The notes below the pieces were generated by a model. That model saw only the letters and a program-made list of their open reading frames with translations, did no database searches and was not told where the DNA came from. The position numbers and the translations under genes were made by a program. Positions 1 to 6,988 of a stretch of DNA of 11,342 nt are shown one piece after another (positions within the stretch are counted from its first letter, which is position 1; each line of letters begins with the position of its first letter). Source of the stretch: JBKPNX01 sp046732855 (GTDB lineage Bacteria; Pseudomonadota; Alphaproteobacteria; Geminicoccales; Geminicoccaceae). Where the stretch lies: the NCBI GenBank assembly GCA_046732855.1, contig JBKPNX010000039.1, positions 1-11,342 on the forward strand, read 5' to 3'.

Positions 1-1436
1 CCGTTCGGGTGCATGTACCATTCGCGCGTCAGCATCACGAGCTGCTGCTTGGCGAACTCGGCGTCGACCAACGCCAGCGGGATGCAGTGGAACGCGAGGT
101 CCCAGGCGGCGTACCAGGGATACTCCCATTTGTCCGGCATCGAGATGATGTCGTAGTTGTTGAGGTGCCGCCACTCGCGGTTGCGGCCATGGCGATGGGA
201 CTCGGGCGGCGGCGGCTGGCTCGGGTCTCCGTCCAGCCAGCGCATCACGTCGTAGTGGAAGAACTGCTTGCTCCAGATCATGCCGGCGAACGCCTGGCGC
301 TGGACGCGGCGCGCATCCGGGTCGGCAAGCCCAGTCTGCAGCTCGGCGTAGAACTCGTCCGCCTCGGCGCGGCGCTGCTCCAGCACCTCGTCGAAGTCGG
401 CAAACGGGCGGGTGAGCATGCCGCGGGCCAAACGCAGCCTGAAGCGCGCGCTGCCGTGCGCCGGGATTTCGACCCGATAGTGAACGCCGGCCTTGGTGCC
501 GTGACGCGTCGGATTCGCGGCGTCGTGCCGGCCGGCGACCAGATACTCGTGGAACGCGTCCTTGAAATGGCCCTTCGCCCCTTCGACGCCGAATAGCCGC
601 CGGACATTGCTGTCATTGTCGCAGAACAACAGCGTCGGCTCGTCGTCGGCGTGGAGCGCGTAGCCGCCGAACAGCTTGCTTTTGACCCCGATCGTCGCGC
701 CGTGGTCGACGTAGAGATCGGGACGGTTGGCGTTGAAGCGCCATGACCAGATGTTGCGGAACCAGAGCTGCGGCAGGACGTGGAGCGTTGCAGCGTCGGG
801 GCCGCGGTTGTACGCCGTGACCAGCATTAGGATGTCTTCGGGACCCGCCTTGGCGAATTCCACCAACACGTCGAAATAGCGGTCGTCGTCGAACACGCCG
901 GTGTCGAGCAGCTCGAATTCCGGCTGGTTCCTGCCGCGCCGACGATTCTCTTCAACCAGCCAGTTGTAGGGAAACTCGCGCTGCGGGTACTTGTAGAGAT
1001 ATTGCAGATACGAGTGGGTGGGCGTGGCATCGAGATAATAGTAGAGTTCCTTGACGTCTTCGCTGTGATTGCCTTCGCCGTTGGTCAGGCCGAACAGCCG
1101 CTCTTTGAGGATCGGGTCTTTGCCATTCCACAAGGCCAGCGCCAGGCACAGCCGCTGGCTGCGGTCGCTGATGCCGGCGATGCCGTCCTCACTCCAGCGA
1201 TAGGCGCGCGAGCGAGCCTGGTCGTGCGAGAAGTAGTCCCAGGCATTGCCGTAAGGGCTGTAGTCCTCGCGTACCGTGCCCCACTGGCGCTCGCTGAGGT
1301 ATGGCCCCCACAGCTTCCACGCAGCCTTGCCCTGCGCATCCTCGGCCAAGCGAGCCCGCTCGGCGGATTCGGCCTTGCCCGCCGGGGCGCGCGGGCCGTC
1401 CATCTTGGCCTCGGCCGTCTCGTTCTTCAGCAGCAT
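1..1436 (-). CDS. MGH1-like / GH63-type glucosidase, N-terminal 478 residues (partial)
   Basis: The minus strand is open from an ATG at 1436 to the left edge, giving 478 codons with no stop; the C-terminal part is missing. The start has a strong ribosome binding site (GGGGGAGG, about 5 bases upstream). The protein resembles the large bacterial 'glucosidase' family with an MGH1-like/GH63 (alpha/alpha)6-barrel domain, usually near 850-900 residues, so roughly half is present. Recognisable family stretches are WGPYLSERQWGTVREDYS (about residues 42-60), GLTNGEGNHSEDVKELYYYL (about 125-145), LDTGVFDDDRYFDV and WEYPWYAAWDLAFH (437-450). By analogy with GH63 enzymes such as E. coli YgjK, Asp446 in the AAWDLAFH motif is the likely general acid; the general base would lie in the missing part. 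There is no signal peptide, so a cytoplasmic alpha-glycosidase is expected; the substrate cannot be told. The frame is intact throughout. Confidence 0.9.
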   Translation of the reverse strand, partial: MLLKNETAEAKMDGPRAPAGKAESAERARLAEDAQGKAAWKLWGPYLSERQWGTVREDYSPYGNAWDYFSHDQARSRAYRWSEDGIAGISDRSQRLCLALALWNGKDPILKERLFGLTNGEGNHSEDVKELYYYLDATPTHSYLQYLYKYPQREFPYNWLVEENRRRGRNQPEFELLDTGVFDDDRYFDVLVEFAKAGPEDILMLVTAYNRGPDAATLHVLPQLWFRNIWSWRFNANRPDLYVDHGATIGVKSKLFGGYALHADDEPTLLFCDNDSNVRRLFGVEGAKGHFKDAFHEYLVAGRHDAANPTRHGTKAGVHYRVEIPAHGSARFRLRLARGMLTRPFADFDEVLEQRRAEADEFYAELQTGLADPDARRVQRQAFAGMIWSKQFFHYDVMRWLDGDPSQPPPPESHRHGRNREWRHLNNYDIISMPDKWEYPWYAAWDLAFHCIPLALVDAEFAKQQLVMLTREWYMHPN

Positions 1437-2690
1437 GCTGCCTCCCCCTGTCGGCGGGCGCTCAGATCACAGCGATCGCGCGGGCCGCGCAGTCGCTTGC
1501 GCCGGTTTGTCTCCGATCAGAGGGGCACGCGCAACAGCTCGCCCGGCGATCAGACCTGGAACGGAGGACTGACCGGCGGATGCAGCGCTTGCGCGCCGGC
1601 CACCTTCGCGAGGTGGCCGCGCCCGACGTTTCTGCTCGGACGCTCCGCCGGATTCTGTTCGAATCCCGGAGTGGCCGCAGGCCGACCCCTGCGTCCCGAC
1701 CAGCGCATGGGCGCGCCCGCCGCGGATCCGCTCTGCCACTCACGGACGGCGAATAAGGGATTGCAGCAAGGGAGCGCCTAGAAAGTATCCATCGGCATGG
1801 ACGCGCCTGAATGGCGTTCTTCAGTCACGCTGCTCCGGCCGCGCGGGCGATGCGCGCAAGCGCTCAGGCGTCGCCGATGACCTGCTGGAGAACGGGAAGC
1901 CAGCATTCCAGCCAATGCGCAGCCCCCTGAGCACCCAGCATGCCTCTGCCTGGAGCTGGCTGTAGTAGCGGTGCGCGATCCGACCGCTCCAGTGCCATGC
2001 ACTGACCAGTAGCCCTTGCCCGGTCCAGCTCCCCGGACTGGAGTATCCACCAGAAGAGCTCGAAGGAGATCCCCAAGGCATCCGACAGTCCTCCAGAGCG
2101 ATCTGCTCCTCACAGGTGACCCTGCCTGTGGCTATCTGACCAGGACGCCAGCTTTTGGGATGTGAACTGGCTCACAGCCGCGCAAGTTCGCTAGCTAGAT
2201 GCCGGGGTCATGGCCCGTTTCTCCTGCGGCCCTCGAGCGCGCTGGATCAAGTCAGCCATCGCCTTGATCACGCCACCCCGGAAGGTCATCGCTGTGTGCG
2301 GAGCGCCATCCGCCCGCCGGCTCAATGGCTCATGCGCCCCGCTGCGCAAGGGCCGGGCGTTGCTACCCATGACGGACGCGGGACGCAGATCTATCGCAGG
2401 CCGCAGCCCATCTCGGCCGAGCGGCAGCATTGGCGCATGTGCAATGGCTTGCAGCAGGCGGAACGCAGCGCACTGCACCGCCCAACGAATCTGAAATATT
2501 TCGAGGTAAGCGTGCCGAGCCACAGCGCGACGATGACGCGATGGCCGCGCCGTCGGTTGATGCAGCCGTGGTGCGGGCGCGCGAACTTCTGTTCAACGTT
2601 CGCGCCCGGCGCCGTGTCTTTCGACGAGGCCGTGCTGATGGTCGGCACGGCGCCCAAAGTCGAATTCCTCAACCACCAAGGAGCGCAAGC
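1437..2690. other. 1.25-kb region without a supported gene
   Basis: Several overlapping open frames exist on both strands, but none has a ribosome binding site, a recognisable domain or a consistent third-position GC preference, and I recognise no protein family. The left end must carry the promoter and leader of the minus-strand glucosidase; no convincing -35/-10 pair is visible. A GC-rich stem-loop lies at 1593-1622. The last 180 bases before 2691 look more gene-like, but only if two frames are joined. I found no tRNA, insertion-sequence ends or CRISPR repeats. The mixed composition suits decayed accessory sequence, which is inference. Confidence 0.5.
1593..1622. other. GC-rich stem-loop in the intergenic region
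   Basis: CGGCCACCT (1597-1605) and AGGTGGCCG (1611-1619) are perfect reverse complements separated by a five-base loop, TCGCG. Past a single bulged C at 1596, three more GC pairs (1593-1595 with 1620-1622) extend the stem. No T-run follows on either strand, so it is not a standard intrinsic terminator. It sits about 160-190 bases upstream of the glucosidase start and could act in a leader RNA or be a decayed palindrome. The function is unknown. Confidence 0.45.
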
Positions 2691-2694
2691 TTGA
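2511..2694 (+). pseudogene. Possible frameshifted gene remnant just upstream of the secreted-protein gene
   Basis: Two adjacent frames look more coding-like than their surroundings. One (2511 to about 2607) reads into VDAAVVRARELLFNVRA. The other (from about 2609) reads GAVSFDEAVLMVG and ends EFLNHQGAQA at a TGA (2692-2694). Joining them needs a +1 shift near the GC-rich stretch at 2603-2615. Both segments have mostly G or C at third positions, unlike the shuffled codons before them. The TGA overlaps the TTG start at 2691, a spacing typical of coupled genes. I do not recognise the family, and no start or ribosome binding site is evident. This may be the 3' end of a decayed gene or a chance open stretch. 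Confidence 0.22.
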
Positions 2695-3140
2695 AGAAGC
2701 TGCTTTCTACGGCCGCCGCCGTGTTCCTGCTCTCTCAGGTCCATGCCGAGGCGGCGACGCCCTGGGACGGCGCCACCAACATCAACAGCGGCAATCGTAT
2801 CGTCACGCTAGAGCAGGGCGAGGCGGTGCTGACCGACGCTTTCGCCGACGCGGACCGGACGATCGTCACGCTGCGCGTCGCAGCGCCGATGCCTGGGTTC
2901 CTGCAATGCACGCTGGTCGCGCAGCAGGCGCCGGACGGGGCCGAGGTCGAGCTCGCCAGCATCACCGCCCAGGACTTCGAGACGGCCAAGGTGGCAAAGC
3001 AGCTGTACCAGCACCAGATCCGCCCCGACAGCCGCGTAATCCTGTTCTGGTGGGCACTGAAGGCGAACAACGGCCCCGGCGCCGAGAGCTGCCAGACCAA
3101 CTATCGGCTGACCCAGCTGCCCGACCTGGGTGATTTCTAG
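2691..3140 (+). CDS. Small secreted protein of unknown function (149 aa)
   Basis: I place the start at a TTG at 2691 because a good ribosome binding site (AAGGAG, 2678-2683) lies seven bases before it and a classic signal peptide begins there; a longer in-frame reading from 2430 has neither. Residues 1-19 are a Sec signal peptide: KK at 2-3, a hydrophobic core, and a cleavage site after VHA (19) or AEA (21). The mature protein is about 130 residues, probably periplasmic. It has exactly two cysteines, Cys73 (FLQCTLV) and Cys134 (AESCQTNY), which could form one disulfide once exported. The centre alternates short predicted strands (TIVTLRVAAP, VILFWWALKA). I do not recognise the family. It has no clear operon partner: the gene behind it is a decayed HTH reading frame, and the next intact gene is convergent. 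Confidence 0.78.
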   Translation: MKKLLSTAAAVFLLSQVHAEAATPWDGATNINSGNRIVTLEQGEAVLTDAFADADRTIVTLRVAAPMPGFLQCTLVAQQAPDGAEVELASITAQDFETAKVAKQLYQHQIRPDSRVILFWWALKANNGPGAESCQTNYRLTQLPDLGDF

Positions 3141-3154
3141 AGCTGCGGCCGGGC

Positions 3155-3389
3155 ATGACTGACATGACCGAGCCGATCCCAGAGCACATGAAGGGTGCTC
3201 CGCACCTGCAGTTTTTGACGCCGGAGCAGGTGGCCGACCGGCTCGGCATGTCGCTTCACACGCGGCACGATCTGCGCCGCCGCGGCGGCGCTCCCGACGG
3301 ACCCGAAGGCCCCCCACCGCGAGGACCTGGTCGCTCGCACGACAGGATCGTCGCGGCCGGCCGATCAAGCGCGGCAGTTGCGCGTATGA
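3155..3389 (+). pseudogene. Probable broken helix-turn-helix (HTH_17/excisionase-like) gene
   Basis: From ATG 3155 the N-terminal 45 residues look like a small DNA-binding domain of the HTH_17 (MerR/excisionase-like) type: FLTPEQVADRLGMSLHT at 20-36, then RRRGGAP. Family members normally continue with a short beta wing and a segment ending in a REEDLVAWL-like motif. Here the original frame becomes proline/glycine-rich, while the +1 frame resumes with HREDLVARTTGSS from 3315 and stops at TGA 3387-3389. The switch falls next to a run of six Cs (3310-3315), so one extra C would explain it. The wing is also shortened. If read without the shift, the first frame runs on to 3457 and overlaps the 3' end of the convergent oxidoreductase by four bases. 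The ribosome binding site is weak. Most likely a decayed regulator or excisionase remnant, though a sequencing error in the C run is possible. Confidence 0.5.
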
Positions 3390-3453
3390 GCGAGCAGGCT
3401 TTCTCCATCGGCGGAAGTGCCCTTGGGAGACCAGCCGAACTGGCCGGCGGTGG

Positions 3454-4833
3454 CTAGTCCAGCGGCTGCAGCTCGTCGAACATGTACGGAATCATCTCGT
3501 ACACGGTCGGGTGGATGTGCATGGCGCGCCGGATCACCGTGTATGGAGCCTTGGCGTACATCATGTCGAGCAGCCCCTGGACGATCTCGTCGCCCTCGAT
3601 CCCGAGTAGGGCGGCGCCTAAGAGCTGCCTGCTCTCGGCATCGACGATGATCTTCATGAAGCCCTTGGTTTCACTGCGTTCATAGGCGCGACCGACATCC
3701 TCCATCGGCATCTGCGCGACCAGTGCCCTGATGCCTTGGCGCCGGACATCCTTCACGGTCATGCCGGCCCGACCGAGCGGCGGGTCAATGAACAGGCCGT
3801 AGGTCATGATCCGGTCCTCGATGCTGCGCCGCGCGCCATCAAACAAGTTCGCCGCGATGATCTCGAAGTCGTTGTAGGAGGTGTGGGTGAACGCGCCGCG
3901 GCCGTTGCAGTCGCCGAGCGCGAAGACGCCGGGGACATTGGTGCGCAGCTGGCCGTCTACCTTGATGTAGCCGCGCTCGTCGGTCTCGATCCCCGCCTTA
4001 TCGAGGCCGAGATCGTCCGTGTTCGGGCGCCGCCCGGTCGCGACCAGGAGATGCGAGCCGGCCACGTCCGTCGACTTGCCGCCCGTGGTCACTGAGACCA
4101 CCACCTTACCGCCCCGCTCCGCAATCCGGGTCGCGTCGGCGCCGGTCAGAATCCGGATGCCCTCGCTCTCCAGGATCTGCCCGATCGCCTGCGATACGTC
4201 CTCATCTTCGCGCGGGATCAGATAGGGGTCGCGCTGGACGATCGTCACCTCGCTGCCGAACCGCCGGTACATCTGCCCGAACTCGAGGCCGATGTAGCTG
4301 CCGCCGAGGATCACCAGATGCTCGGGCAGGAAGTCGACCGCCATCATCGAGGAGTTGGTGAGATGGCGCACGGTCTGGATGCCGGGGATGGCCGGGATAT
4401 CCGCCCGGGCGCCGACGTTGATGAAGATCTGCTCGGCCTCGAGGATCTCGCCATCGATCTCGACCCGCTTGGGGCCGACGAAGCGAGCATGGCCGCCACG
4501 GACGGCGACGCCCGGGTTCTCGCGCAGGCCCTGCTCGACGCCGTCTCTGGAGACGCGCACGATCGCGTCCTTGCGCGCCTTGACCGCCTTCATGTCGACC
4601 TGAACCGGCCCTTCGATCACGACGCCGAAGTCGGCGGCGCGGCGCGCGACATGGGCCGCGCGCGCGCTCGCGACCAGCGACTTGGTCGGGATGCAGCCGT
4701 TGTTCACGCAGGTACCGCCGAAGCGGTGGCGCTCGATCACGGCGACCTTTTGGCCCGCCTCGGTCAGGCGCCTGGCGAGGGCGGGGCCGGACTGGCCGGT
4801 GCCGATCACGATCGCATCATAGCAGGTCGCCAT
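3454..4833 (-). CDS. FAD-dependent class I pyridine nucleotide-disulfide oxidoreductase, mercuric-reductase-like (459 aa)
   Basis: The ATG at 4833 has a strong ribosome binding site (AGGAGG, about seven bases upstream). Domain order is that of the glutathione reductase/lipoamide dehydrogenase family: FAD-binding GTGQSG at 11-16; redox-active disulfide CVNNGC (Cys42, Cys47); NAD(P)-binding VILGGSYIGLEFG at 174-186; ATGRRPN at 265-271; second FAD motif FALGD with Asp308; and a C-terminal dimerisation domain with the HPTVYE active-site motif (441-446), whose His441 should serve as acid/base across the dimer. Length is normal. It belongs to the group often annotated 'FAD-containing oxidoreductase' or 'mercuric reductase-like', but lacks the N-terminal metal-binding domain and the C-terminal vicinal cysteines of true MerA, so mercury reduction is not supported. 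The physiological substrate is unknown. It lies 172 bp downstream of the arabinofuranosidase on the same strand and could share its transcript, although its own strong ribosome binding site and the gap allow independence. Confidence 0.93.
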   Translation of the reverse strand: MATCYDAIVIGTGQSGPALARRLTEAGQKVAVIERHRFGGTCVNNGCIPTKSLVASARAAHVARRAADFGVVIEGPVQVDMKAVKARKDAIVRVSRDGVEQGLRENPGVAVRGGHARFVGPKRVEIDGEILEAEQIFINVGARADIPAIPGIQTVRHLTNSSMMAVDFLPEHLVILGGSYIGLEFGQMYRRFGSEVTIVQRDPYLIPREDEDVSQAIGQILESEGIRILTGADATRIAERGGKVVVSVTTGGKSTDVAGSHLLVATGRRPNTDDLGLDKAGIETDERGYIKVDGQLRTNVPGVFALGDCNGRGAFTHTSYNDFEIIAANLFDGARRSIEDRIMTYGLFIDPPLGRAGMTVKDVRRQGIRALVAQMPMEDVGRAYERSETKGFMKIIVDAESRQLLGAALLGIEGDEIVQGLLDMMYAKAPYTVIRRAMHIHPTVYEMIPYMFDELQPLD

Positions 4834-4989
4834 GGCGCACCTCCTGCTCCAAAGACGACGTAGGCGCCGGCTGGCATTTCGGCGTGTCGACGCGGCGCGC
4901 TAAGTCCAATTCGCATTCCGCTGCCGCACGCGCCTGGTCTCTCCGGTCGAGCTCCGAAACGTGGCGGCGCTCAAGCACTTGCCGGGCCG

Positions 4990-5020
4990 GCTCCAGCTCG
5001 CATCGTCAGCCGGCTGGAGC
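4990..5020 (-). terminator. Inverted repeat at the 3' end of the arabinofuranosidase gene
   Basis: GCTCCAGC (4990-4997) and GCTGGAGC (5013-5020) form a perfect 8-bp stem with a 15-base loop that includes the stop codon of the GH51 gene. No T-run follows on the minus strand, so it is a weak candidate for an attenuating or 3'-end-protecting hairpin rather than a standard intrinsic terminator. Confidence 0.25.
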
Positions 5021-6556
5021 GAGCCGGATGACGTTCCACGAAGCAGGCGGCAGCAGGGCGCGCAGCAGGTCGCCAACGAGCGCGACATCCTCGAGCGGCG
5101 CAGGCCTGATCCGCTCCGGCGCCTCCTTGGTGTTCGCTGCGTTGAGGTCGTGGTCATGCAGCGCAAGCGCCTGCGCCACGGCAAGCCCGGAGAACCCGCG
5201 CGCCGTCAGCTCAAGGGGCAGTTCCTCGTCCAGACTGCGGTTGAGTGCGAACAGGGTCAACCCGCCCGCGCGCTCGTCGTGTACCGCGGCGAGCTTCAGG
5301 TACGGCACCGCCGGCAGCGGAAACCGATGCTCAGCGGCGCCCCGCGGATCATAGTACGTCGCCGCATAGGTCGGCGCATCGACCCGGGAGCGCAGCACCC
5401 GGCCGCGGCCGAAATTGCTGATGTGCGCGAACGGATAAAAGATCGTTTGGCGCCAGACGGAGCCGCCGGTCTCGGTCATGATCGGCGCGATGACGTTCAC
5501 CAGCTGCGCCAGACACGCGGCCTTGACCCGGTCGGCATGGTTGAGCAGCGCGATGCAGATGCCGCCGAACGCCAGCGCGTCAGCCATGGTGTAGACCTCC
5601 TCGAGGAGCGCGGGCGCGATCGGCCACCCCGGTTTCACTCGGTCCTCCGGGCGCCGCCGGGTGCGGTACCAGACGTTCCATTCGTCAAAGCTCAGCATGA
5701 TGCGCTTGGCTGAGCGCCGGCGCGCAGCGACCGCATCTGCGATCGCGACCACCTCCTCGATGAAGGCGTCGATCAGGTCGGGGCTGGCGAGCAGCGCCGG
5801 CGTGTCCTGCGCGTAATCGTTCAGATATGTGTGCAGCGAGATGTATTCGACGTGGTCGAAGCAATGCTCGAGCACGACCTCTTCCCACGTCCCGAAGGTC
5901 GGCATGTTGCGCGCGGATGACCCGCACGCCGCGAGCTCGATGGTTGGGTCGACCCACTTCATCAGCTTCGCCGCGTCGGCGGCGATGCGACCGTATTCGG
6001 CCGCCGTCTTGGCGCCCATCTGCCACGGGCCGTCCATCTCGTTGCCGAGGCACCAGAACTTGACGCCGTGCGGCGGCGCCCGGCCGTGTGCGCGGCGCAG
6101 GTCGGACAGCGTGGTGCCGCCCGGATGATTGCAGTACTCGACCAGGTTGCGTGCGGCGTCCGCACCGCGCGTGCCCAAGTTGACCGCGAGCATCGGCTCG
6201 ACGTCGGCCGCACGGCACCAGTCGATGAACTCGTCGGTGCCGAACGCGTTCGTCTCGGTCGACAGCCAGGCGAGGTCGAGCCGCTTCGGCCGCCCCTCGC
6301 GCGGGCCGACCCCATCCTCCCAGTTGTAGCCCGAGACGAAGTTGCCGCCGGGATAGCGTACGATGGTCGGCGCCAGCTCACGCACCAGGGCCAGCACGTC
6401 GCGCCGGAACCCGCGCTCGTCGGCCTCGGGGTGCCCGGGCTCGAATATGCCGCCGTAGACGCAGCGGCCGAGGTGCTCGACGAACGCGCCGAACAGCCGC
6501 CGGTCGGTCGTGCCGATGGCGTGGTCGCGATCAAGCAGCCCCTTTACGGTACGCAC
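5006..6556 (-). CDS. GH51 alpha-L-arabinofuranosidase (516 aa)
   Basis: Hydrolyses terminal alpha-L-arabinofuranosyl residues from arabinose-containing oligosaccharides by a retaining mechanism. The sequence follows the GH51 plan: RLFGAFVEHLGRCVYGGIFE at 20-39, IVRYPGGNFVSGYNWEDGVG at 65-84, acid/base Glu173 in CLGNEMDGPW, and nucleophile Glu292 in SFDEWNVWY. These fall almost exactly where the Geobacillus enzyme has them (175 and 294). A C-terminal beta-sandwich follows the barrel. I chose the GTG at 6556, preceded by GGAG eight bases upstream, because family members begin only a few residues before the conserved N-terminus. The frame opens upstream to an ATG at 6664, but those 36 residues are arginine-rich and unlike the family. 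There is no signal peptide, so it should act in the cytoplasm on imported oligosaccharides. No arabinose transporter or regulator is in view. The next gene downstream is the oxidoreductase. Confidence 0.95.
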   Translation of the reverse strand: MRTVKGLLDRDHAIGTTDRRLFGAFVEHLGRCVYGGIFEPGHPEADERGFRRDVLALVRELAPTIVRYPGGNFVSGYNWEDGVGPREGRPKRLDLAWLSTETNAFGTDEFIDWCRAADVEPMLAVNLGTRGADAARNLVEYCNHPGGTTLSDLRRAHGRAPPHGVKFWCLGNEMDGPWQMGAKTAAEYGRIAADAAKLMKWVDPTIELAACGSSARNMPTFGTWEEVVLEHCFDHVEYISLHTYLNDYAQDTPALLASPDLIDAFIEEVVAIADAVAARRRSAKRIMLSFDEWNVWYRTRRRPEDRVKPGWPIAPALLEEVYTMADALAFGGICIALLNHADRVKAACLAQLVNVIAPIMTETGGSVWRQTIFYPFAHISNFGRGRVLRSRVDAPTYAATYYDPRGAAEHRFPLPAVPYLKLAAVHDERAGGLTLFALNRSLDEELPLELTARGFSGLAVAQALALHDHDLNAANTKEAPERIRPAPLEDVALVGDLLRALLPPASWNVIRLAPAG

Positions 6557-6988
6557 GCGCCTCGCTCCGTCCGGACCGGCACGATCCGTGTTCTTATGAC
6601 AGGGACGGAAGCGCTTGTCGTCGGCGCAGAGCCCGCGCTGCGGCTGGCCCTGGCTGGCTGCCATGCGTCCGTCCGCGCTACACCGACCTTCGAGTCTGCC
6701 GGCTCAACAGCGCAACCAGCGGGGGACCGCCCGGGCGGGTCCGGATGACCGCCGGAGGGTCTCAAACAGCAGCGGAGTGGTAAACGGGTGATCGGCTAGG
6801 GCTCAGCTATGCCGGCGCCTGCTGGGTCAACGGCACAGCGTATCGCGGTCCGGGCCACCGAGCGGCTGACGGACCAGCGTGTTTTCAGCGCGCGTCCTCA
6901 GCAGTCAACCGCCGCCGGGCAAAACGGAGCCGCCGGCGCCAACGCAGCTATCGCGCGTCGCGGTTGAGCGCGGCTGCCGCCCGTCGGC
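6557..6988. other. 432-bp intergenic region, no gene seen
   Basis: This stretch separates the SYLF-domain gene from the arabinofuranosidase, both on the minus strand. Open frames here are out-of-frame extensions with no ribosome binding site or recognisable domain. It holds one near-perfect palindrome at 6724-6742. No T-tract terminator is seen after the SYLF stop codon, and no confident promoter is visible for the arabinofuranosidase. Confidence 0.5.
6724..6742. promoter_or_regulatory. Near-perfect palindrome upstream of the arabinofuranosidase gene
   Basis: GGACCGCCCGGGCGGGTCC is symmetrical around CCCGGG apart from one extra base in one arm. It lies about 170 bp upstream of the GTG start of the GH51 gene, a reasonable place for an operator, but in such GC-rich DNA short palindromes also occur by chance. 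Confidence 0.2.

Noticed and set aside
9..596. A 195-codon plus-strand frame at the left edge
   Set aside because: It is antisense to the glucosidase frame, which shows strong family motifs over 478 codons.
1640..1745. tRNA-like signal (GTTCGAATCC near 1668-1678)
   Set aside because: The T-loop-like bases do not sit in a proper 5-bp T stem, and no acceptor stem, D arm or anticodon arm can be folded around them on either strand.
1301..1756. Plus-strand frame with a stretch faintly like an AraC helix-turn-helix (DVSARTLRR)
   Set aside because: Only about nine residues resemble the family, the frame begins antisense to the glucosidase start, and no further domain features are present.
2155..2694. 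A 179-codon plus-strand frame upstream of the secreted protein
   Set aside because: No ribosome binding site, erratic third-position composition over most of its length and no recognisable domain; only its last 30 codons look coding-like and these are reported separately.
3454..4833. Annotation as mercuric reductase (merA)
   Set aside because: No HMA domain, no C-terminal vicinal cysteines and no mer operon neighbours.
6557..6664. N-terminal extension of the arabinofuranosidase to an ATG at 6664
   Set aside because: The added 36 residues are arginine-rich and unlike any GH51 N-terminus, while GTG 6556 has a ribosome binding site at proper spacing.
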